A DNA stretch of 64,000 nt from Cladocopium goreaui (Eukaryota; Sar; Dinophyceae; Suessiales; Symbiodiniaceae): assembly GCA_947184155.2 (NCBI GenBank), contig CAMXCT020002005.1, positions 55,792 to 119,791 on the forward strand, in the 5' to 3' direction. Shown here piece after piece: positions 55,676 through 64,000 of the stretch. Made by a program: the position numbers and the translations under genes. Numbering within the stretch: position 1 is the stretch's first letter; the number at the start of each line of letters is the position of its first letter. The notes under the pieces were generated by a model. The model was not told where the DNA came from and did no database searches. It saw only the letters and a list, made by a program, of their open reading frames with translations.

Positions 55676-56280
55676 TAGCTCTTCCTGCCTGCACAAGACC
55701 CATGAGGACATCCTAATCCTGAACCGTTGCCCTGGATAATTAGAAACCAAGGCCATAATTCCGCAATCTCGCCCAAGTGTCCTATGCGCGTGGGGTTCTA
55801 CTTCAAGAACCCTCAGCCTGCATGACTTTCTGCTGCCAATACAGCAGTTGGCACGTGAAGGGATCGAGTGACCCTACAGACAGGACCCGGCCTTAACCCA
55901 AGCGGGGACTCGGCTACGCCTGAATATCAATTTAATATTAATTTACCAGTGCGATTAGGTTGCCTGGTTGTAGTAGCTACTCAGCATGACCATTTCCACG
56001 AAGCAGTTAACCAAAGGTACAACCCGTTTTACAGTCCTACTCTCTTTTCCCTACTGCTTGTTTTTCTGGGAGCCTAGCAGGACTCCACTTTCCACCCAGG
56101 GCAAGAGGTGGGATGCAGAGAGGGGGAAAAAGGCCCCCCTAACCCCAAAAAAAAAAAAAACTCCTCTAAGCACCCCAGAGCCATAGCAAGCACAGGCAGC
56201 AAAGTGAGCAACAGCTGACCTTTAATTAAACGACTTGCGGTAAGCTACCACCATGCAACTGCCATCTGATCGTGCCTATT

Positions 56281-56297
56281 CCCAAGGGTACCTTGGG
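56281..56297. repeat. hairpin CCCAAGG-GTA-CCTTGGG
   Basis: Perfect 7-bp stem, 3-nt loop, followed by TAATGGAGTAGG. A second small hairpin (GTAGGA...TCCTAC) follows within 40 bp. Confidence 0.8.
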
Positions 56298-56534
56298 TAA
56301 TGGAGTAGGTGTAGGAATAAGTCCTACCCCACATAGAGTCGCCGACACTGCAACCCTTAACTGTCTTGAGTCTCTCGTTTGTCCTTGGTCGGGTCTGTCT
56401 CACACTGTACTTTTGACCCTTCAGTCTAAGAGTGCCTAGCAGTCCATTGCGCTATTCTAAATTCCTGGGTTAGTTGTAGGAACCTCATAGCGTCGGGCCC
56501 TTTACGCAAGCACTGCACCCATGGGTAAATGCAG

Positions 56535-56780
56535 TCTACCGTATTTAAGAGGACCTGTTCTATGATAGTTATTGCCGTGCTGGCGGCGTCGCCAATTTGA
56601 GCAGCGACTGCGGTCAGAACTGCTCCCCAACTTCCATCCTGCCAGCCGGCGCACTATCTTAGTCTCAGTCAACCAATATCCCAATAATTACCAAAACTTC
56701 CTAGCAATTCCAACAAAATGTCCTTAAGTGAGCACTGCTAACGTAAGACAAAGCAGTGCCATAATGACGCCCCCCTTGGG
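56535..56780. repeat. diverged direct repeat, copy A
   Basis: Shares TTTAAGAGGACCTGTTCT, GATAGTTATTGCCGTG, GCCAGCCGGCGCACTATCTT and TCCTTAAGTGAGCAC with copy B at 57045-57290 in the same order. Confidence 0.8.
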
Positions 56781-57044
56781 CAAATGAAGCGTCCCGACGC
56801 AGACACCAATGAATGACACCTCCCGGTTCGTGCTCAGGCGCAACAACAGCTGAGTAGTTAGGCCGATTCGCACGTTCCTTGGTAAGCCTTTGTTTCTATG
56901 CTCCAACAATAATTTGCCTTCAGCACACTACCCAATTTTCCAAATTAAGTACCGCCTCGTCACGTACCGTGCGAGTGAATGCCCCATAAAACTGAATAAA
57001 TGTACATGGTTGCTTCAGAACTAGTTCTTGCCCAAGTGCCTTTG

Positions 57045-57290
57045 TCAGTCTACCACATTTAAGAGGACCTGTTCTCTGATAGTTATTGCCGTGTTGGCAA
57101 CATAGCCAAGCTGAGCAGCGCCTACGCTCAGAACTGCTCTCCCACTCTCAACTGGCCAGCCGGCGCACTATCTTAGCCTGAGTCATAAAATATCCTAATG
57201 ATTATAAGAAATTCCTAACAATTATTATAAAATATCCTTAAGTGAGCACCACCGACGCAGGACAAAGCAGTATCAGGATGACGCCTCCCT
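57045..57290. repeat. diverged direct repeat, copy B
   Basis: Partner of 56535-56780, roughly 75-80 percent alike by eye. The terminal part (ATCCTTAAGTGAGCACCACC) is repeated once more at 57370-57390, followed by a second TAGATAGTGCCCTCGCCGC (57340 and 57474). Confidence 0.8.
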
Positions 57291-57558
57291 CGTGCAGAGT
57301 AATTGAGTCCGCAGGACCTTCAGTATAGCCAAGTTCAAGTAGATAGTGCCCTCGCCGCCCATCACAAAGTATCCTTAGGTAAGCACCACCGACGAGGGTA
57401 AAGCAATCCCAAAGCAATCCCATGATGATGTCTCCCCCGTACAGAGTATGGTGCCGGTAGGACTTCGCGCACGTAGATAGTGCCCTCGCCGCTCATTGCA
57501 CCTCATGCCCCAAGTTTAACATAGCCTAGAAAACCATCACAGTCCGATAGCTGCTGTT

Positions 57559-57575
57559 CCCAAGGGCACCTTGGG
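57559..57575. repeat. hairpin CCCAAGG-GCA-CCTTGGG
   Basis: Same 7-bp stem as at 56281 with one loop change, followed by TAATGGCGAG. The TGTTC before it is also shared with the copy at 59242. Confidence 0.8.
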
Positions 57576-58675
57576 TAATGGCGAGACGTTAGCTGCTATT
57601 CTGCTATGCGTTGCGATTTTCCAAACCAGTGCCTCACAGGGTTTGATACGTACCTCTTGCTGCCGTCCCTTGCCTTGCTCATGCTAGACAGCGGCATGCA
57701 GCCGTAAAGCTTTCGTGGCCAGCGAATCTGGACGCAGGTGCCTCGGACCAAGTGTAATCAGAGTACAAGGCCAATGGTCCAAGGATAGAATGGTGGGGTT
57801 TCCCCTCCTTGACCTATTCGCGGGCATTCCCTTTGGAAGATTTGATAGTGGACCCTTTGACCAACGCCGAGCGACCATCTAGACAAGTCATAATTTTTCA
57901 GCGGATTATGAACTCTTTCGACATGCTGTCAACAGCTGCTGGTAAGACTGGTACGTCCTAGCTGCTGGAGGAATGGCTTCAGCAACACTTGGCTGACACC
58001 ATCAAAGCCATGTCCAGTGTTCTGGGTACAAAGCCCAGCAGATTGAGTGCCGAATAGGTGGTCTCTCTGTAACCCAGAGATGGCTTGCAGTAGTCCAACT
58101 ATTGGACGATTATGCGGACCAAGAGGCTGCGTGAAACGTCACGTCCACTCTCTGTGAGCAGCCTATTGAGTGTCAGGTAGCTAACAAGTTCACAGAAGTT
58201 TTTGGTCTTGTTGTCATTTGTTTATTGTCAAGACCCAAGGACCCAAGGAGCAGTAGACTGGGCATGGAAGAGGCACCTGGGTGGCAGTACGCCCTTAATT
58301 CCAGAGCATAAGAATCACTCACTCTGTTAGCGTCCGCATTCAGAAAATTACTCTTATTGGTTTCTATGGTGATAGGTCAACCATTATCCCCTTTATCAAT
58401 CCAGTCAATTGCCCAAGAGAGGTATTTAAGTAGTACCGTCCATTATAATTACGACCATTCGTCATGCTAAGATGCCCACCTACTAAGAGTATATCTCATC
58501 CCCAGTTCTACCCAAAGAGGATTTTCTCTAGTCATCGGTGTTAGGTGTACACTGCTCCTTATCATTGTCACTGCGTGGGTAAATTTTCGGCTAGAGGTTG
58601 TCTGTTCGTATTTCCTGTCCACCGCCCTGCTTCGAGCAGACCGAACGATCGTGAAGGATAGCAGTACTGACCTCC

Positions 58676-58945
58676 ATGCATAGGGCAGCGCGTAGCATCA
58701 CAGCTGACCATGTCCGAGTTTTACTCCAGCAGCTCCTCTTTATCCATCGGGTTCAACTCTTAGCCATGAGATTACAGTATCAGTTGGAGGAAACCATGGA
58801 TGACCTGGACGACATAGGGTCTGATGAACAGGTACTCAACGGAGTGCTACGAACCACTCACCTTGAGATCATTAGTTTTATTACCCGCTGTGATCGCACG
58901 ATGCTCATGACAGAGCAACGCATCCTGCGAGTACTCCTGCGATGA
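58676..58945 (+). CDS. small helical ORF (89 aa), unrecognised
   Basis: Starts MHRAARSITADHVRVLLQQ at 58676 and ends TGA at 58943-58945. Contains LLFIHRVQLLAMRLQYQLEE and ends in basic helix (TEQRILRVLLR). Possible distant copy of the minus-strand ORF at 50460-50915. It would be the first ORF of the right-hand plus-strand cluster. Confidence 0.4.
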   Translation: MHRAARSITADHVRVLLQQLLFIHRVQLLAMRLQYQLEETMDDLDDIGSDEQVLNGVLRTTHLEIISFITRCDRTMLMTEQRILRVLLR

Positions 58946-59800
58946 AATGCTGAACAGAGATGTACAGGTTGATTTTTTTGAGTGGACTATGCTGAGTGCC
59001 TCTTACCGTTAAGAAACAGTTAAGCAGTCGACACTCCGGATCTCCTGGTAACTACTATTGGTCAACCAGAGAGTTGTTACGTTGAGGGAATACTCTCCTG
59101 GCCAGTCTGAATTTTTTCACAGGTTGCTGACTGCCCCTACATGCTAGCGCACTTAGTCAAGTAGTCCCCATTACCCACCCCCCGCGGTGCCCCTCACATC
59201 AGTAGAAACGCGACATACTGTCCATTATTTCCTCTACTGTTCCCAAGGGCACCTTGGGTAATGGGGAGGGTTTAGCTCAGTGATCATTCTACCGGGTATT
59301 TATCTCCCATGGTTGACTCATACATGACTGCTATCCTCTTCCCGATATTCTGCTGCCCTATCTCCTCTCAATGCTGTGTGCTCCTTACTACCAGTGCTTC
59401 TCAGTGTTTTCCCTTTTCTCGCTTCTACCAGGCCGCCCTTTCTGCCAAGTGTTACTGCTCCACCACACTTTCTGCCCCTACCACCTCCCCCAAACCAGTT
59501 TATTCCTGCATCACACTGTCGTTATTCAATGCGGTCAAGGGTTACATGTTGTGCATCTACCTCGTCGTTTGCTTGATTCGAACATGATTCATTGTTTCCA
59601 TCAGCAGCTATTGGCTCGAACTGTGAGGACACTGCACCTGCATAAGCCAGTTGTCTGGATCCTCACTGACCCCAACTTTTAGCTTTCGCCCGTTCATACA
59701 CCCAAGCCGACACGGGGTTCTCGTTGTTTGGCCGCATCAGCCAACACGGGGTTCTCGTTGTTTGGCTGCTGCCTGCAATAGTGAGTGATTCCGATCCTAA
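58946..59800 (+). pseudogene. decayed coding stretch between ORFs
   Basis: The frame ending TAG at 59682 contains HTVVIQCGQGLHVVHLPRRL and RTVRTLHLHKPVVWILTD, which looks like real protein without a start or recognised family. A 31-bp direct repeat (ACGGGGTTCTCGTTGTTTGGC and flanks) lies at 59710-59770. Confidence 0.35.
59242..59258. repeat. hairpin CCCAAGG-GCA-CCTTGGG
   Basis: Identical 17-mer to that at 57559, again preceded by TGTTC or TGTT and followed by TAATGG. Confidence 0.8.
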
Positions 59801-61411
59801 TTGCCTTTATACTGCCACGACAGGGTACCTGTTGCTGGTATGCCGAGGTCAAACCCATTTCCGTCTGGCCAAATCAGTGTTTCCGATCAGCACTTACTGG
59901 ACATATCGGCTGGAATGAATTGGGACATGCCTGCAGCCAGCAGCGTTCGCTTTCTTGCAGTGAGAGGCACAATATGGGTAGGTGATTGCCATACAACATG
60001 CAATTTCACATTGGTGGAATACCATTTGCATATTGACGAGGTGCCGTGGACTCTCTTCTCTACTCTTGCCGATTCCCTTGAGACCGAATTTGACCCTGCC
60101 TTTTGGGATACCGTCAATTATGGCTGAAAGGAGCGGTGGGGCTTTCTTGAATTACCCTGGGATGGCAAGGTCTACGAGGTGGCACCACCGTATGTCCAAC
60201 TCCGACTCTCCATCTTCAATCGAGACGCTCACACCATGCGTGTGGTGCAACCGTTTGTGTGGAACCATACCCACTTGAAGGTTCACCCAAACGGAGCGTT
60301 GATTTTCCATGAACAAAAGAGATTAGCCTTCCTGTTGCCGTTGATCGTAGAGGCCCATAACTTGCTGCCGCCTAAGCCTTTGTTCTGGGTGAATGATGAC
60401 AAGACCATCCCATTGTGGAGAACCACCCTATGGACGCATGCTGAAACTGTACAGTGGTTAGCGGAGACAGGAGAATCGTACCCATTCGAACTGCGAGATG
60501 AGCTCCAGCCCCGCATTGACCAACTAAAGTCTTCGCAGCATCCGAAACGGACTCAACCTCCGCCGCCACCTCAACCAACTAGGTGGACGGAGCGCTCCAC
60601 AGCCAAACAGCACGTCCAAACAGCACAAACAGACACTCCACATGACCCTAAGGGCACTCAGAGTACGCCGCAGCAAGTGGCTGAACGAGAGCGACAATAT
60701 ATGGAATTGCAGTCTATTATCCATCAGGCAAACCAACAAACGCTGACAGACAGCCGGCCAGCAAAGACCAAACACACCCAGCAACCAGCCAACCTGCTGG
60801 CTGCAAGTCAACAGAGCACAGACAACGCGACAGCCGCTGCGTCATCCGATTCTGCTGCAGGCGATGTGCTTAAAACTCCAGCTCCGCCACAAAGCAAACC
60901 ACCTGATAAAATCAGTGCACAATCGTTATTTAAAATAAGACCAGACCCACCATCGGCCCCGCCTGCGAGCAAAGCACACATGGATACCCCGGGTACCGGC
61001 GTGTTATCCTCTGACTCTCACTCCGCAGCTCACAATAAGGATGATGAGCAACAACAACCTTCGGAACAACAGGCTGCCCAGGACGACACTTCAACAGAGG
61101 AATCGTCGCCTGCAAATTCACCCAAAGAATCGCCAGAGACTCAGGCAACGGACGCTGCTGGTGCTAGCAGCCCTGACCCAGTCAGCGAATCCAAACAGGA
61201 CGATGACCTTGACAACGCTGACATTTCGACGCTACAGAAAATGGAGAAAAGAGCATGTGAGAAAGTGGCATCCTATGAGACAAGGCTCTCCAATGCCCGC
61301 GAACAACTATCTCGCATCAGAAAGCGCCTTAAACGAATGAGCGATGACCGATCATCAGACACTCTACAACCCTCTCCTGGTACAGACATGGAAATGGAAA
61401 TCATTGATTGA
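59801..61411 (+). pseudogene. long disordered ORF with one in-frame TGA
   Basis: One reading frame spans 59801-61411 with a single stop, TGA at 60125-60127. Before it: SVRFLAVRGTIWVGDCHTTC and VPWTLFSTLADSLETEFD. After it: KERWGFLELPWDGKVYEV and RLAFLLPLIVEAHNLLPPK, a folded-looking part. Then about 220 residues rich in Gln, Ser, Thr, Pro and Ala, and a C-terminal basic coiled coil (EKVASYETRLSNAREQL, RIRKRLKRM). No family recognised. The layout (folded head, disordered linker, coiled tail) suits a Gag-like or nucleic-acid-binding protein. Confidence 0.5.
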
Positions 61412-62088
61412 CCAGGCAGACAGCTAGCACTGCGTGCTCCTGACTGTCCGCAACCATTCGACCAGTGCTGATTTAACTTAATGCTGCTTACTTCACAGAG
61501 GCGCCAAAGGAAAAGCAGCCGCGTGCCGGGCTAATACCCCCCAAACCTACCGTAAGGGACAACACCCGCTCAAGGTTACCCCCATAAGCTGCAGCAAGGG
61601 GATTTACGGGGTTTTTGTTTTGTGTGAGTGGATTACTTTAATCTGTCTGTGAAGCCGTTTGGTTAGATGAGTGTCCCAGGTCCCGTCACCGCTAGTCATC
61701 AAGTTATCTGTCGAATCAACATGTCCTGTGAACCAAGTACTTGTTTTCCGAATGTGGGTTATATAATCTGTCAGAGGCTCAACTGTTCGCACTGCAGCTT
61801 TTGTGGCTCCACTAGTTTTCATCGCTAGGTCAGCCATCCGACACCAATTCGTACACCTAGGTGTAACCCAATCCTGATTGTTTTGCTTCTTACCACTTTT
61901 GTTTCCAACACACGGCCCCGCCAGGGGAACCCTGACCCCGGGTGCCGGGTGTTCGGGGTTCTCCCTGGCATAGCCAATCCCGTTCACACGTTTTGCACTC
62001 CCTACCAGCATAGTACTCACTGCCTTCGGCCGGTCGCTTGGCACCTGACATCCGGGTACCGGCTGTTCAGGGTCAACCCGGCGTCAGC
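61412..62088. other. spacer between the disordered ORF and the GT-like ORF
   Basis: No gene recognised. Two similar GC-rich segments, CCGGGTGCCGGGTGTTCGGG (61938 onwards) and CCGGGTACCGGCTGTTCAGG (62051 onwards), form an imperfect direct repeat. The second lies just before the ATG at 62089. Confidence 0.4.
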
Positions 62089-64000
62089 ATGATGCAACAG
62101 CTTATGACATCAAATAGATTCATTTCGTTGACGTCGCCTGACCCTGATGATTCAGATACAGAGATCGAACCAACAGAGCCAATCGTTTCGGACAACGCAG
62201 TTGAGGATGTGTCCATGGACAGCGACACAGAATACTTTGACGCTATCGAAACAGTTGACGTTGATACAGATGATGACGTTCCGTATTTTCAGCAGGGGGC
62301 CGAACCTCCTCCAAGGGAACAGTGGGAAATTGCTGAACCTATCGATTTCCTCGATATACAGGCAGTCACACAATTAAGCCATCAGCTTGACCAACTCTTC
62401 CTCTCTCAGAAAGAGATTGAGACTCCCCTCGGCATGGATGACCTCAAACAATGGTGGAAATGGGATGATGTTGGCTCTTGTCGCATGCCCAGGGCACCCA
62501 CGACATACCCTGCACTCATGATAGATGAAGGGAATGGCATCCAACGTCCAGCAGCCAGCCAGGTACATCACAAAACGCTATTCCAGTGGATCATAGACAA
62601 TCTCTCATGGTTACCAGAGTATGCCACTGTCTATGTGTATGTGGACAATCGCAAGCTGCCAGGCACTGATCCTCCAGCCTATTGGCCACTATTTGCACCC
62701 TGGATCAAAGGCCGATGTACAGTAACTGGCCCCTACTGTGAGAAAACGACTGCTATTCATTTTCCCATTCATGCTGATACAGGTTTACACCTGGTCCATT
62801 ATACCTGGGCTGGTGCCGCAGCTTTGGAGGCACTGTGCCTAATGTTTCCCACAGTAAACTTTGCCCTCATTGACTCTGACTGCGTGCCGACCTCGTTGTT
62901 TGAGATAGCTGAGCTAGTTAATTTTATGACGGATAAGACAAGTAGAGCCGCAGCAATGCAACACAACATAATGGCCAGTTCTAACCAGTGCCCCCCAGCA
63001 GTACTCCTCGCCACGGAGGCCAAGGCAGAACTCAATGCCGGCCTGATCATTGTGACAGGACATATCCCCATTGAGGCAGCTGATGTGGACATGGACCAGG
63101 CAACCCCTGAAGCAGGCATGCCATCCGGCACTGCACCAAGCTCCTCGCCGAGTAATGCACCTGCTCCCAAGGCGCGACGAATAGCCCACCCTGCCAACCG
63201 CCGAACAGCGGAGGATTGGGTCACCGCACTTCGAGAAAGCCGAGCCAGCTTCCTAGCGACAACCGCCGTGCCTGAAGACCCTGTAGAAGCGATGAGAGGT
63301 GGGCTACTGCTCACCCCCCTACTAGGCTGTAAGGCTAGAACTCCGCTTGACTGGACACATGCATGGGCAATGCTAGGTGAATGGGCTGGAGCCATTGCTT
63401 TCCCCATACCGGAGCAAGGAGAATGGCCTCGCCATGGTGATGGACGATATCTTAGACCGGACTTTGTCTAGCGGACACCGCCATTCCTTACCTGGGCACG
63501 CCCCATCTTCGAGCAAGGTGCACTCTCCCCTATGTCAGTCTTCCCAGCCGACTTCCCTATCCTCTGCCTTCCAGGAGACAAATTGTTCCAAAGTAAGGAG
63601 TTGAATATAGGGTATAGCCTGCCACCAATTCTACACGCCTTCCATGGGAGTAAAGTAGGCCTAGGGCACCAACTCCAACAGTGGCTAAGCAAAGGTTTGC
63701 AACCGCTAGCTGTGTCGCTCATAGGAGTTGAAGATGCACCCCCTCTATGGACACACCCCACAGGTTGCGACTTTATTAGAGGGGGTAAGCTAGTCGTCAA
63801 GCCGCAAGTTCCACAAAACAGAAGCCTTACCCCGACACAGGTGCTGCTACTCCAGAGCCTCTGGACGCCAGTCGAAGCCCCCAACAGCAGCAATGGCCAT
63901 ACACCCTGGCCCAAAGATTGCGAGCCTGCCGTTGTTTTCTGTGGTCAGCATGCGAGCCTTAAGCTTCCCACCGCCCCCATCCTCCCCCTGCTCGAAGCGC
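62089..64000 (+). CDS. glycosyltransferase-8-like ORF, in-frame TAG, runs off the window
   Basis: ATG at 62089. An acidic N-terminal region of about 90 residues is followed by a domain with signs of a GT-A nucleotide-sugar transferase. These are TWAGAAALEALCLMFPTVN, then the metal-binding DxD as LIDSDCVPTSLFEI (Asp262 and Asp264), then ELNAGLIIVTGH (Asn316-Ala-Gly), the pattern seen in GT8. TAG at 63469-63471 ends this frame (460 aa). The same frame is then open to the window end and carries LHAFHGSKVG at about 54 codons past the stop, close to the GT8 H-x-x-G-x-K motif. Substrate unknown. Proximity to retroelement ORFs suggests a mobile or repeated gene. Confidence 0.5.

Larger units (their letters stand above)
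55307..58675. other. 3.4 kb non-coding stretch with hairpins and direct repeats
   Basis: No long frame with coding character. Contains the CCCAAGG hairpins listed separately, a 56535-56780 / 57045-57290 direct repeat and a shorter tandem pair at 57235-57500. The A-tract at 56148-56161 and TTTTTTTGG at 55581 look like decayed element ends. Confidence 0.5.

Noticed and set aside
59265-59295. TAGCTCAGTGATC resembling a tRNA A-box
   Set aside because: No B-box, acceptor stem or anticodon arm can be folded around it.

Overview
This window reads as nuclear DNA of a dinoflagellate, most likely of the Symbiodiniaceae type. The evidence is: one large gene cut into many very small exons, whose introns begin with GT, GC or GA and end mostly in AG followed by G; a relic of the dinoflagellate spliced leader in front of a tandemly duplicated gene; large amounts of simple-sequence satellite; degenerate CCCTAAA blocks; and several decayed Copia-type and LINE-type retroelements.

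Layout. 1-5180 is satellite DNA: GTCAGTCACCC repeats, a 2.2 kb TCTA/ATCT block, a degenerate telomere-like block, then ACATT repeats. 5181-13077 holds no gene I can defend. 13078-35510 (minus strand) is a calcium-dependent protein kinase (CDPK). It runs from a MGVCSGKNQ acylation exon through all core kinase motifs to four EF-hands, and 24 of its exons are located. Its introns hold a tandem pair of genes for a small secreted acidic protein (16490-18700), a 2.4 kb minisatellite (22608-25010) and a truncated Copia element between 212-bp direct repeats (26797-29646). 37046-39610 is a second decayed Copia element with a membrane/coiled-coil extension after RNase H.

39934-50206 is the most interesting part. 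An intact, intronless gene (42715-44115) encodes a J-domain joined to a CRESS-DNA-type replication initiator (HUH endonuclease plus superfamily 3 helicase). Upstream lies an origin-like module: a TAGTACTAA apex with three GGAGTAG iterons 141 nt away. The same module, with a near-perfect 35-nt palindrome around TAGTATTAA and the same iteron spacing, recurs in each unit of a four-copy tandem array of about 1.0-1.08 kb units at 45876-50206. I infer an integrated Rep-encoding replicon together with satellite-like units that the same Rep could recognise. A small three-exon basic helical gene, a Cys-rich membrane ORF, a short lysine-rich exon and a Gag-like Copia fragment lie around it.

50207-64000 is a mosaic of mobile-element ORFs: two minus-strand ORFs; a LINE-type RT tail and RNase H; an ORF with two motifs that could be a polymerase palm; a 3.3 kb non-coding stretch with repeated CCCAAGG hairpins and diverged direct repeats; a long disordered ORF; and a glycosyltransferase-8-like ORF running off the right edge. 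Several are broken by one frameshift or one in-frame stop.

All calls come from reading the sequence. Homology statements rest on motif recognition, not on a database search.
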